Shown here: in pieces, positions 1 through 6,620 of the stretch
How positions within the stretch are numbered: the stretch's first letter is position 1
Layout: each line of letters begins with the position of its first letter
From: CAYRTD01 sp964426915
GTDB lineage: Bacteria; Bacteroidota; Bacteroidia; Bacteroidales; GCA-2748055
Direction of reading: 5' to 3'
Assembly: GCA_964426915.1 (NCBI GenBank)
Contig: CAYRTD010000136.1
Coordinates: forward strand, 1 to 10,130
DNA length: 10,130 bases
The notes under the pieces: generated by a model
What the model was told of the DNA's origin: nothing
What the model saw: only the letters and a program-made list of their open reading frames with translations
Databases searched by the model: none
Made by a program: the position numbers and the translations under genes

Positions 1-107
1 ATCACCGATTACCGATTACCGATCACCGATCACCGATCACCGATCACCGATTACCGATCACCGATTACCGATCACCGATCACCGATTACCGATCACCGAT
101 TACCATT
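1..107. repeat. Heptamer tandem repeat array (C/T)ACCGAT
   Basis: Fourteen uninterrupted copies of a 7-bp unit run from 3 to 100, each either CACCGAT or TACCGAT, followed by one decayed copy TACCATT (101-107). Reading the first base of each unit gives the order C T T C C C C T C T C C T C, so the only variation is a C/T transition at position 1. The first two bases of the window (AT) fit the end of a further unit, so the array probably continues to the left. Wherever a CACCGAT unit follows another, the junction creates a GATC site. There is no spacer and no dyad symmetry in the unit, so this is a microsatellite/minisatellite-type array rather than CRISPR or a terminator. Its role is unknown; it ends about 60 bp before the first gene. 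Confidence 0.97.
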
Positions 108-158
108 TATGGCTTGATGGGTTAAAAACCAGAATGTAAATATCAATAATCGTTTTTC

Positions 159-166
159 AGGAGGAG
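159..166 (+). promoter_or_regulatory. Strong Shine-Dalgarno site deciding a GTG start
   Basis: AGGAGG (159-164) is the only strong ribosome binding site visible before any gene in the window. It lies 5 bases before GTG at 170 but only 2 bases before the in-frame TTG at 167, so GTG 170 is the better start of the reductase gene. Confidence 0.75.
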
Positions 167-169
167 TTG

Positions 170-814
170 GTGAAAAAAATAAGAATAATTCAGACAAGGA
201 AAATCGCGGGTAATGCTTTTATTATTTCACTCGATTACCGGCCACATTTTATTCCGGGACAGGTAATTGAACTTACCGAAGACCCGTACCTACCCCCAAG
301 ATTATACAGCATTTGCAGCGCGCCGGGAAATGCCAGCCTGGATGTGCTTTTCGACATTAAAGAACATGGCAGACTGACGAAATATATGGCAGGAACCTCA
401 CCGGGTGATTTTATTTTTGCCGGTAAACCTTCGGGGAAATTTATATGCAGGAAAAATGAGAAAGCCTGGTGGATAGCATCAGGCACCGGTATTGCGCCCT
501 TCGCATCCATGTTCTTTTCCGGAAATACCGGTAATAAAGTACTTATTCATGGCGGTCGTAAACTTGAGTCATTTTATTTTCAGGAATATTTTCAACCGGT
601 ACTTAAAGATAATTACATCCGTTGTTGTACTACTGAGACTGATGAAAATGTGTATTCCGGCCGACTTACCAGCTGGTTGAAAGAACAAAATAGTCTTCCC
701 ACGGATAATAAATACTATCTTTGCGGAAGTGCAGAAATGGTCGTTCAAACCCGCGATATTCTGGTTTCGAAAGGCATAGTTTTTGATTTAATCGTGGCGG
801 AAATTTATTTTTAA
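170..814 (+). CDS. Ferredoxin/flavodoxin-NADP+ reductase-like FAD oxidoreductase
   Basis: Short (214 aa) soluble flavoprotein of the ferredoxin-NADP reductase superfamily, expected to pass electrons between NAD(P)H and a one-electron carrier in the cytoplasm. Visible motifs: the FAD-binding RLYS (residues 44-47, within PPRLYSICSAP), the nucleotide-binding SGTGIAPF (104-111), the late NAD(P)-domain motif YLCGSAEMV (183-191), and a C-terminal EIYF in which the terminal aromatic could stack on the flavin as in plant/Fpr-type enzymes. No 2Fe-2S ferredoxin domain is fused, so it needs an external carrier. It is somewhat shorter than typical Fpr proteins (about 250 aa), mainly at the N-terminus and in loops, but no key motif is missing. 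An upstream TTG at 167 is possible; GTG 170 is preferred from SD spacing. One base separates it from rlmN, so co-transcription is very likely. The exact electron partner is unknown; a phenol- or siderophore-reductase relative is the alternative. Confidence 0.85.
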   Translation: MKKIRIIQTRKIAGNAFIISLDYRPHFIPGQVIELTEDPYLPPRLYSICSAPGNASLDVLFDIKEHGRLTKYMAGTSPGDFIFAGKPSGKFICRKNEKAWWIASGTGIAPFASMFFSGNTGNKVLIHGGRKLESFYFQEYFQPVLKDNYIRCCTTETDENVYSGRLTSWLKEQNSLPTDNKYYLCGSAEMVVQTRDILVSKGIVFDLIVAEIYF

Positions 815-815
815 T

Positions 816-1859
816 ATGGGAAAAGAGGCTTTATTGGGAAAAACCCTTTCAGAACTGAAAGAAGTTGTGGGTAAACCGGGACTTCCCGCGTTTACGGCGC
901 AGCAACTGGCCGACTGGTTATATAAAAAGGATGTGGAAAGTATTGACGAAATGTCGAATTTATCCTTGAAAAACCGAAAAATACTTGCTGAAAATTATAG
1001 CTTAGGAACCAGGAAATATCTGAATTTTCAGGAATCTTCCGATGGCACAAAAAAATATCTTTTCCCCGCTTTAAATGGTAAATTCATTGAAGCTGCATAT
1101 ATACCCGAGAGCACCAGGGCGACCCTGTGTGTTTCATCCCAGGTGGGATGTAAGATGGGATGTCTGTTTTGCATGACAGGCAAACAGGGCTTCCAGGGAG
1201 ATCTGACCGCCGGAGAAATTATCAATCAGATAAGAAGTATACCCGAAAGAGATAAACTGACAAATATTGTTTACATGGGAATGGGCGAGCCTCTCGATAA
1301 TACAGATGAGGTTCTCAAAAGCCTTGAAATATTAACTTCCGAATGGGGATTCGCTATGAGCCCCAGAAGAATTACGGTTTCTACCATCGGGATGATCCCC
1401 GGAATGAGAACATTTCTGGAAAAAAGTGAATGTCACCTGGCCATAAGTCTCCACACCCCATTTGATGAAGAGCGGAAAAAACTCATGCCGGTAGAGAATG
1501 TATACCCGCTGAGGGAGGTAATGGCAGAAGTCAGGAAACACAACTGGTTCAGACAAAGACGGATATCATTTGAATATATTATGTTTAAAGATCTGAATGA
1601 TACAGCTAAACATATTCATGAATTATCAAAATTACTCAACGGAATTAAATGCAGGGTCAACCTTATTCGTTTTCATACCATACCCGATACACCCCTTGAA
1701 GGATCGCCGGATGCTGTTATTGAAGAATTTAAAAACAAACTGAATGAGAAAGGCATAACCGCCACAGTAAGACGTTCACGGGGAGAGGATATCCTTGCTG
1801 CCTGCGGGCTTCTTTCCACAAAGGAAATGGTGAAGAATACCGGTGAAGAAGACTTTTAA
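816..1859 (+). CDS. rlmN: 23S rRNA (adenine2503-C2) / tRNA (adenine37-C2) methyltransferase RlmN
   Basis: Radical-SAM methylase that makes 2-methyladenosine at A2503 of 23S rRNA and, in the best studied enzymes, at A37 of some tRNAs, helping translational accuracy. At 347 aa it is a normal length. The cluster-binding CxxxCxxC is C112, C116, C119 (GCKMGCLFC); the SAM-binding GEP motif is at 157-159 in MGMGEPLDN; C330 in RGEDILAACG corresponds to the methyl-carrying Cys of E. coli (C355), and C105 to the conserved C118. The N-terminal accessory domain (about 1-90) with the LADWLYKK helix is present. All catalytic residues are therefore intact. Absence of resistance-type Cfr features and the typical N-terminus favour RlmN over Cfr. 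The ATG follows the reductase stop by one base and has no clear SD of its own, consistent with translational coupling. The reductase next to it is a plausible source of electrons for the 4Fe-4S cluster (inference). Confidence 0.96.
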   Translation: MGKEALLGKTLSELKEVVGKPGLPAFTAQQLADWLYKKDVESIDEMSNLSLKNRKILAENYSLGTRKYLNFQESSDGTKKYLFPALNGKFIEAAYIPESTRATLCVSSQVGCKMGCLFCMTGKQGFQGDLTAGEIINQIRSIPERDKLTNIVYMGMGEPLDNTDEVLKSLEILTSEWGFAMSPRRITVSTIGMIPGMRTFLEKSECHLAISLHTPFDEERKKLMPVENVYPLREVMAEVRKHNWFRQRRISFEYIMFKDLNDTAKHIHELSKLLNGIKCRVNLIRFHTIPDTPLEGSPDAVIEEFKNKLNEKGITATVRRSRGEDILAACGLLSTKEMVKNTGEEDF

Positions 1860-1874
1860 ACCATAGCTGCTATA

Positions 1875-2483
1875 CTAACAGCAATCGGTCATGAGGTGAT
1901 CATTCATTCTGTATCGGTCCTCTACCTGTTTCCAATTTATAAGATTCCAGAATGACTCCACATAATCCAGTCTCCTGTTCTGGTAATCCAGATAATATGC
2001 ATGCTCCCATACATCACAAACCAGAAGGGGAGTTAAATTCTCCACAATGGGATTCCAGGCGTTGGGGCCCTGCATAATGCTAAGTTTTCCATCCAGATCC
2101 TTAACGAGCCAGGCCCAGCCCGAGCCGAATAAAGTTACTGCAGCCTGTAAAAAATGCTCCTTAAAAATTTCAACATTCCCAAATCCGTCTTCAATGGCAT
2201 CTTTTAACTCGCTCTCATTTATTTGTATTGATTCACGGCTAAGACAATGCCAGTAAAATGCATGGTTCCATACCTGAGATGCCTGGTTAAAAATATTTCC
2301 CTCCGTTGCTTTTATAAGCTCTTCAATTGACACCATTGCCCAATCGGTATCCCTGGTCATTTTATTAAGCTTATCAACATAACCCTGATGATGTTTTAAA
2401 TAATGAAATTCAACAGTATTTTTGCTGATATTAGGCTCCAGATAGTCAAAGGAATAGGGTAACTCTGGGAGTTTAAAATTCAT
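1875..2483 (-). CDS. sodB: Superoxide dismutase, Fe-type of the Fe/Mn family
   Basis: Cytoplasmic enzyme that converts superoxide to oxygen and hydrogen peroxide. 202 aa, the usual length, no signal peptide. The four metal ligands are in place: H27 (in EFHYLKHHQGYV), H74 (QVWNHAFYW), D157 and H161 (CDVWEHAYYLDY). The glutamine just before the second ligand motif (Q70, SQVWNH) and alanine A142 in PNAWNP, in place of the Mn-type Gln/Asp pair, match the iron-type pattern; cambialistic use of Mn, known in some Bacteroidota enzymes, cannot be excluded. The protein ends in an unusual short tail with two terminal cysteines (C201, C202). It lies tail to tail with rlmN, with only 15 bases between the stop codons. 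No SD is visible before the ATG; the upstream run TATATTTT is only a partial promoter match. The gene symbol is by homology with the Fe enzyme. Confidence 0.96.
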   Translation of the reverse strand: MNFKLPELPYSFDYLEPNISKNTVEFHYLKHHQGYVDKLNKMTRDTDWAMVSIEELIKATEGNIFNQASQVWNHAFYWHCLSRESIQINESELKDAIEDGFGNVEIFKEHFLQAAVTLFGSGWAWLVKDLDGKLSIMQGPNAWNPIVENLTPLLVCDVWEHAYYLDYQNRRLDYVESFWNLINWKQVEDRYRMNDHLMTDCC

Positions 2484-2632
2484 CGGATTTAGTATTAGGG
2501 TTTCGGATATAAAAATATAAAACAGGAGTTTAATAATCCCTTAAGAGTACTCATTTTTGATTAAATAAGCTTTGTTAGTTACCAGAAGATAATTCAGTGA
2601 TTTAAAAAAAATAATTATGTTAAGAAGACTGT

Positions 2633-2692
2633 GAGAGTGTCCATATAGAGTCTGTCAATAGAGTCGAGAGTCTGTCCATAAAGTCGGGTGTC
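2633..2692. repeat. Degenerate 18-20 bp direct repeat, three copies
   Basis: Three imperfect copies sit end to end: 2633-2652 (GAGAGTGTCCATATAGAGTC), 2648-2665 (sharing GAGTC, core TCTGTCAATAGAGTC) and 2666-2685 (GAGAGTCTGTCCATAAAGTC), followed by a partial GGGTGTC to 2692. The shared pattern is roughly GAGTCTGTCMATAnAGTC. It lies in the 262-bp spacer between the exporter and the superoxide dismutase. No ORF or stable hairpin explains it. It may be an intergenic repeat family of this lineage, or a cluster of protein-binding sites. Confidence 0.75.
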
Positions 2693-2714
2693 TAAGAATT
2701 GCATTTTTTGCTTT

Positions 2715-2762
2715 GAAAGAACAGATCCTAAGGGTTTTCGAAACCTCAGGGACTGTTCTTTC
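2715..2762 (-). terminator. Long imperfect hairpin over the 3' end of the EamA gene
   Basis: GAAAGAACAG (2715-2724) pairs with CTGTTCTTTC (2753-2762), and the inner parts (TCCTAAGGGTTT against AAACCTCAGGGA) also pair with small bulges around a TTCGAAA-type loop centre, giving a stem of roughly 20 bp. The exporter stop codon (2746-2748) lies inside the structure. On the - strand the hairpin is not followed by a clean T run, so this may be a transcription terminator or 3'-end-stabilising stem separating the exporter from the superoxide dismutase rather than a textbook intrinsic terminator. Confidence 0.6.
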
Positions 2763-3681
2763 TGCTGATTGGTAATTTCAACTCACTCCTTCTCTTATAA
2801 ATATTGAGTGCGATAAGAGAAGCTGCTATAATTGTCATACCTGCCAGAGCCACCCATGTTGGATTTTCTTCCGGTATAATTATCCATGCAAGCACAGCTC
2901 CGACTACCGGTATTAGAAATTTCCAAAAATTCAGATTTGACACTTTCACTCCCGGTCTTTTCAGCAGGGTAAACCAGATTGAAAAGGCAGCAGCAGAGAG
3001 AAAGCTAAGCCAGCCCAGGGCGCCGTAAAAGATCAGGGGCTTATTCCCGGGTTGAAGTCCTTCTACAAAGAGAGAAAAAATAAATAATGTTCCGCCGCCA
3101 ATGATCATGGAAGCGGAGCTCAAAATATAAGGCGGCACTTTTATAGCATCCCTGGCAACAAAAATATTCCCAAGACCGGAAACGAGATTTACCATGAGAA
3201 GAATAAGAACTCCGAGGATTCCGACCTCTTCTGCAACTGAGAAATTATTTCTTCCTAAGCTTACCAGCACGATACCTAAAAACCCCAGAAAAAAAATAAA
3301 AAATTTCTTAGCAGACATTTTATCTGCCGGCATCATAAAATGAGCCAGTAATGCTATGAAAACAGGTCCAGATCCTATAACTATAGCTCCCAGAGCAGCC
3401 GGAACCATATTTAGTCCGGTATAAAATAAAGCATATTGCAGAAAAGTATTAAGTAAGGCGATCAGTAAAATAATTTTCGTATTTTGTTTCAGTATCTTCC
3501 AGTAATATTTCAAGCTTCCTGCAAAGGGGAGAATCAACAAACCCGAAAGAAAGAAACGCTCACCGGCAAATTGCAGAGGAGTCTCATATTTCAGCCCCAA
3601 CTTAACCCCGACAAAAGCAGTAGACCACAGCAGGCAAGCGATAATTGCCATAAAACCGGTACTGAAGATGATTTTTCTCAT
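2746..3681 (-). CDS. EamA/DMT-superfamily 10-TM transporter
   Basis: Inner-membrane protein of the drug/metabolite transporter superfamily, with two tandem EamA domains (about residues 8-142 and 155-295 of 311 aa). Ten hydrophobic segments can be traced, starting with MAIIACLLWSTAFVGVKLGL; this first helix carries the LLWSTAFVGVK signature typical of the family, and the second half begins around GILGVLILLMVNLVSG. The C-terminal tail is basic (YKRRSELKLPISRK) and probably cytoplasmic. The family includes exporters of amino acids, nucleotides and other metabolites; the substrate cannot be told from sequence. The frame stays open upstream to a TTG at 3801, but that 40-residue extension is polar, unlike the family and begins flush with the previous stop, so ATG 3681 is chosen. 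The start choice is moderately sure; neither start has a good SD. It lies 120 bp downstream of the channel gene and may be co-transcribed with it. Confidence 0.9.
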   Translation of the reverse strand: MRKIIFSTGFMAIIACLLWSTAFVGVKLGLKYETPLQFAGERFFLSGLLILPFAGSLKYYWKILKQNTKIILLIALLNTFLQYALFYTGLNMVPAALGAIVIGSGPVFIALLAHFMMPADKMSAKKFFIFFLGFLGIVLVSLGRNNFSVAEEVGILGVLILLMVNLVSGLGNIFVARDAIKVPPYILSSASMIIGGGTLFIFSLFVEGLQPGNKPLIFYGALGWLSFLSAAAFSIWFTLLKRPGVKVSNLNFWKFLIPVVGAVLAWIIIPEENPTWVALAGMTIIAASLIALNIYKRRSELKLPISRKNSP

Positions 3682-3801
3682 TTTGATAAATAGCCCGTAA
3701 AATTGAGGATTTTGCTCATCATTTCCCAATATTGCCTGAAATAAGCAGAGTGAAAGAGTTGAAGTATCTATAAAACAATCCCTTCTACCTGTCCTGTGCA
3801 A

Positions 3802-5067
3802 TTAGTTTTCCTGTCCGGTAAAAAGCTGCTGAAAATCACTACCTGTAGGATTCTGGAATACACTTAGGTCAAAATACTCCAAAGCGGCAAGTACGTGGTC
3901 AAAAATATCGGCCTGGAGTGCCTCGTATTTAGCCCACTCCTGCTCCTTGCTGAATACATATATTTCAAGTGGAATACCGGTTTCAGAAGGCTGCAGATGC
4001 CGGATCAGAAATGTCATTTCGTTCCTGACCTTAGGATGTTGTTTCAGGTAAGCTTCCAGGTATTTTCGGAACACCCCCAGATTGGTCATTCTTCTTCCAT
4101 TAACAGGCATTGTAGAATCCACTTTATGCTCTTCGTTGAATTTGATGATCTCCGCTTCCCTTTCGGCAATATACGCCTGGATAAGTTGTATTTTTTTTAA
4201 TTCCTGCTTCAATTCCTCGTCAAGGAACCTTACACTTTTCATGTCAATATTCAGCGATCTTTTTATTCGTCTTCCCCCGGATTCCTCCATACCTTTCCAG
4301 TTGTGGAAGGACTCGGTAACGAGAGCATAGGTAGGGAAAGTACTAATGGTTTTATCCCAGTTCTGAACCTTCACCGTATTCAGGCTTATCTCCAATACCG
4401 TTCCGTCGGCTTCCCGGCTGGGCATGGAAATCCAGTCGCCCGGTTTAACCATATTATTGGCCGAAACCTGTATACTCGCAACCAACCCTAGTATCGTATC
4501 TTTAAAAACCAGTAAAAGCACTGCGGCCAGGGCTCCCAGTCCGGCAAAAAGACTTAAAACAGGGGTACGGGAAAGTATTGAGATCAACAGAATAATGCCG
4601 ATAAAAAAGATGAAGATCTTAATTACCTGTACGTAGCCTTTTATGGGTTTTTCTCTTGAAATCGGGAAAGTAAGATAAATTTCGTGCAGAGCACTTACAA
4701 AGGAATCCAGTACCAGGATTGCGATGATGATCATGTATAACCGGGTAAGAAGCTGGATAAAGTCTACGATTCCTACCGGATCGAGTGCATAATCTATAGT
4801 GTAGTTTATTACAAGTGCCGGAGCAATATGAGCCAGTCGGGTGAATACCTTTTTATCAAAGAAAATATCATCCCAGGTTGCTTTCGTCTTTTTTGTATAG
4901 CTCTTTAAACTTGTAATGATGATCCTTTTTGCTATCCTGTCGGCTATATAGGCAAGAATAAAAATAATGGTGAAGATGATAATGCTTTCCAGGAAGTCAG
5001 CATTCTGCTGACTTAAACCTGCCCGGACAAGCAATGAATTTAATTCTTCAATCCAGCTTTCAATCAT
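3802..5067 (-). CDS. MscS-family mechanosensitive ion channel, YbdG/MscM type
   Basis: Inner-membrane channel expected to open on membrane tension and release solutes on hypo-osmotic shock. At 421 aa it matches the length of E. coli YbdG (about 415 aa) rather than the 286-aa MscS. Hydrophobic helices lie near 28-48, 78-97, 104-125 and 145-165. The pore-lining helix and the start of the beta domain run from about 168 to 212, with the Gly/Ala-rich segment SLFAGLGALAAVLLLVFKD, then ANNMVKPGDWI, the conserved MscS hinge. The cytoplasmic domain contains an extra charged helical insertion (about 280-345, rich in K/E), the feature that sets YbdG-type channels apart. The ATG at 5067 has no obvious SD. 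It is divergent from the peptidase gene, with a 79-bp shared spacer. Family assignment is firm; gating properties are inferred from relatives. Confidence 0.92.
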   Translation of the reverse strand: MIESWIEELNSLLVRAGLSQQNADFLESIIIFTIIFILAYIADRIAKRIIITSLKSYTKKTKATWDDIFFDKKVFTRLAHIAPALVINYTIDYALDPVGIVDFIQLLTRLYMIIIAILVLDSFVSALHEIYLTFPISREKPIKGYVQVIKIFIFFIGIILLISILSRTPVLSLFAGLGALAAVLLLVFKDTILGLVASIQVSANNMVKPGDWISMPSREADGTVLEISLNTVKVQNWDKTISTFPTYALVTESFHNWKGMEESGGRRIKRSLNIDMKSVRFLDEELKQELKKIQLIQAYIAEREAEIIKFNEEHKVDSTMPVNGRRMTNLGVFRKYLEAYLKQHPKVRNEMTFLIRHLQPSETGIPLEIYVFSKEQEWAKYEALQADIFDHVLAALEYFDLSVFQNPTGSDFQQLFTGQEN

Positions 5068-5078
5068 ATCTTAACAAC

Positions 5079-5109
5079 TTTGTTTTTCAGAAGCGAAATT
5101 ATAATTTTA
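5079..5109 (+). promoter_or_regulatory. Candidate Bacteroidota promoter for the M64 peptidase
   Basis: TTTG (5079-5082), a 19-bp spacer and TAATTTTA (5102-5109) match the Bacteroidota promoter pattern TTTG-N19-21-TAnnTTTG in 11 of 12 defined or spacing-compatible positions, the last base being A instead of G. Transcription would start around 5115, about 30 bases before the ATG. The -7 box overlaps the 12-bp palindrome AAATTATAATTT (5096-5107), whose other strand gives TAATTTCG facing the channel gene. It is a prediction from pattern only. Confidence 0.45.
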
Positions 5110-5146
5110 CTTCAAATCAAAAAAGAAAATTCTGCTTGTCTTTAAT

Positions 5147-6436
5147 ATGACCAATAATAAAACTATGAAATTTTTACTTTTATCCCTTCTGACGATTTTT
5201 TGTCTGAACCTTTTTGGCCAGTCCAAATTTGATGAATTATTCACCGGAGAAACCCTGCGGCTGGATTATGTGCTGGCAGGAAATAATGCTGAGTCAAAAG
5301 CTTATTTTCATAAGCTATCGAAAGAATTACACTGGCCGGGAAGCCGATCCGGCCATAATGAGCCTTATATAAACGGAAATTACTATTTTGAGATCTTTGG
5401 TCTGAAGCCCGATTCGGTAATTTACAGGAAATCATTTAACAGTCTTTTTGGTGAATGGCAAACTACCCTGGAGGCAGAATATATGTTCAGAGCTTTTCAA
5501 CAAACCGCCTACTTTCCCTGTCCCAAAGATACGGTGCTTTTTCGGCTGTATAAAAGAAAGAACAGAAATATATCCGTCAAATTAATGGAAGTAAAAGTTG
5601 ATCCCGGTAATTTTCTTATTCCCATAAAGACAGCAATACCCGTCTACACTAATGTTCTGTATAACGGAGAACCCGATAAAAAGGCCGATCTTCTTTTCAT
5701 TGCAGAAGGTTACACCCCTGAAGAAAAAGAAAAATTTATTTCTGATGTACATCGTTTTACTGAATACCTTTTCGGGCTTGACCCCTTTAAGGAGAAAAAA
5801 GATAAATTCAATATAAGAGCATTACACTCATTCTCATCCGAATCCGGTACAGATAACCCCGGGACATCGCGGTGGGTTGAAACCCCCGCTTCTACAGGTT
5901 TCTATACTTTCGGCAGTGAAAGATACCTCACAAGTTCCGAATACTGGAAAATTTGCGACCTTATTGAAAATGTTCCTCATGACCATATTCTTATTTTGGT
6001 AAATACTGACAAATACGGAGGGGGAGGAATATATAATCATTACAGCATTTTCACCTCAGACCATCCCCTTTCCGAAATTGTTTTTGTACACGAATTTGGT
6101 CATGGTTTTGCAGGACTGGGCGATGAATATTACGATTCGGAAGTTGCTTACAATAACTTTTATCCACCCGATGCGGAACCTCTTCCTCCCAATCTCACTA
6201 CACTTGTGAATTTTGAATCGAAATGGAAAAATATGTTATCACCAGGTATACCGGTGCCTACACCCGCAATAAAAAAATATAAAGATAAAACGGGAGTATT
6301 TGAGGGTGGAGGATATGTAGCCAAAGGGGTTTACCGGCCTCAGCAAACCTGCCGGATGAAATCTAATGATGCAAGGAGTTTTTGCAGGGTTTGCCGGAAA
6401 TCCCTCAGCCAGATGACTGATCACTATTCAGAATAG
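5147..6436 (+). CDS. Secreted M64 family (IgA-peptidase-like) zinc metallopeptidase
   Basis: Predicted exported peptidase of the M64 family, named after a Clostridium IgA protease; most Bacteroidota members have unknown substrates. A signal peptide is clear (MKFLLLSLLTIFCLNLFGQ, residues 7-25; no lipobox Cys at the cleavage point). Residues about 26-150 fit the N-terminal beta domain usually found before M64, and 165-425 the catalytic domain. The zinc-binding HEFGH is H315/E316/H319, followed by GFAGLGDEYY, where D326 is a candidate third ligand. Late cysteines C402, C413 and C416 (TCRMKS, SFCRVC) suggest a disulfide or structural site. Length 429 aa is complete. ATG 5165 (M7) would be an equally good start and gives a more typical signal peptide; neither has an SD. 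It is divergent from the channel gene and shows no operon partner. IgA cleavage should not be assumed. Confidence 0.9.
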   Translation: MTNNKTMKFLLLSLLTIFCLNLFGQSKFDELFTGETLRLDYVLAGNNAESKAYFHKLSKELHWPGSRSGHNEPYINGNYYFEIFGLKPDSVIYRKSFNSLFGEWQTTLEAEYMFRAFQQTAYFPCPKDTVLFRLYKRKNRNISVKLMEVKVDPGNFLIPIKTAIPVYTNVLYNGEPDKKADLLFIAEGYTPEEKEKFISDVHRFTEYLFGLDPFKEKKDKFNIRALHSFSSESGTDNPGTSRWVETPASTGFYTFGSERYLTSSEYWKICDLIENVPHDHILILVNTDKYGGGGIYNHYSIFTSDHPLSEIVFVHEFGHGFAGLGDEYYDSEVAYNNFYPPDAEPLPPNLTTLVNFESKWKNMLSPGIPVPTPAIKKYKDKTGVFEGGGYVAKGVYRPQQTCRMKSNDARSFCRVCRKSLSQMTDHYSE

Positions 6437-6496
6437 AAATATAAAAGCTTATAACAGAAACCATATTACCGGGAATTGCAAGATCAGAGATCGGTC

Positions 6497-6510
6497 CCAT
6501 TTATAAATGG
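6497..6510. repeat. Perfect 14-bp palindrome CCATTTATAAATGG
   Basis: A perfect dyad with no loop lies 111 bp upstream of the sigma-factor start codon. Such a loop-free symmetric site suits a dimeric DNA-binding protein better than an RNA hairpin. Just before it, GATCAGAGATC (6482-6492) is another short dyad. No known operator was recognised. Confidence 0.6.
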
Positions 6511-6539
6511 AAAGGATACTAAATATTGCCATTTAACAT

Positions 6540-6577
6540 AATATTTTCGATACTTTTGATAAGTTAATATTTTCAAT
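6540..6577. repeat. Direct repeat pair AATATTTTC(G/A)AT
   Basis: AATATTTTCGAT (6540-6551) and AATATTTTCAAT (6566-6577) match at 11 of 12 bases and start 26 bp apart, about two and a half helical turns. They flank the candidate -33 region of the sigma-factor promoter, so they are possible activator or repressor sites; AT richness makes a chance match possible. Confidence 0.45.
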
Positions 6578-6598
6578 CTGTTATTTTTGTTAGCTTTG
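6555..6598 (+). promoter_or_regulatory. Promoter region of the sigma-factor gene
   Basis: Two exact TAnnTTTG cores lie just before the gene: TATTTTTG (6582-6589) and TAGCTTTG (6591-6598); a third, TACTTTTG (6551-6558), lies further up and its TTTG (6555-6558) could instead act as the -33 box of the first with a 23-bp spacer, slightly long for the consensus. Start sites around 6596-6605 would leave a leader of about 15-25 bases. The second core overlaps GCTTTG-AAAG-CAAAGC (6593-6608), a 6-bp inverted repeat that would fall at the start site. Confidence 0.5.
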
Positions 6599-6620
6599 AA
6601 AGCAAAGCAATAAAACATCT

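Noticed and set aside
1..107. CRISPR array
   Set aside because: Units are only 7 bp, contiguous and without spacers, and no cas genes are present.
1..117. Open reading frame through the heptamer array, reading I-T-D-Y/H-R-L/S-P repeats and stopping at 115-117
   Set aside because: A 7-bp unit without internal stop codons stays open in all frames on this strand; there is no start codon, RBS or known family.
816..1859. Cfr-type ribosomal resistance methylase
   Set aside because: The N-terminal domain and the RGEDILAACG context are of the housekeeping RlmN kind, and the gene sits in an ordinary chromosomal context without mobile elements.
1860..1874. Bidirectional terminator between rlmN and the superoxide dismutase gene
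   Set aside because: Only a 5-bp dyad with a one-base loop (ATAGC-T-GCTAT) and no T run are present in the 15-bp gap.
3682..3801. 40-residue N-terminal extension of the EamA transporter from a TTG at 3801
   Set aside because: It is polar, has no membrane segment or family similarity, and starts flush against the previous stop codon without an SD; ATG 3681 gives the normal family length.
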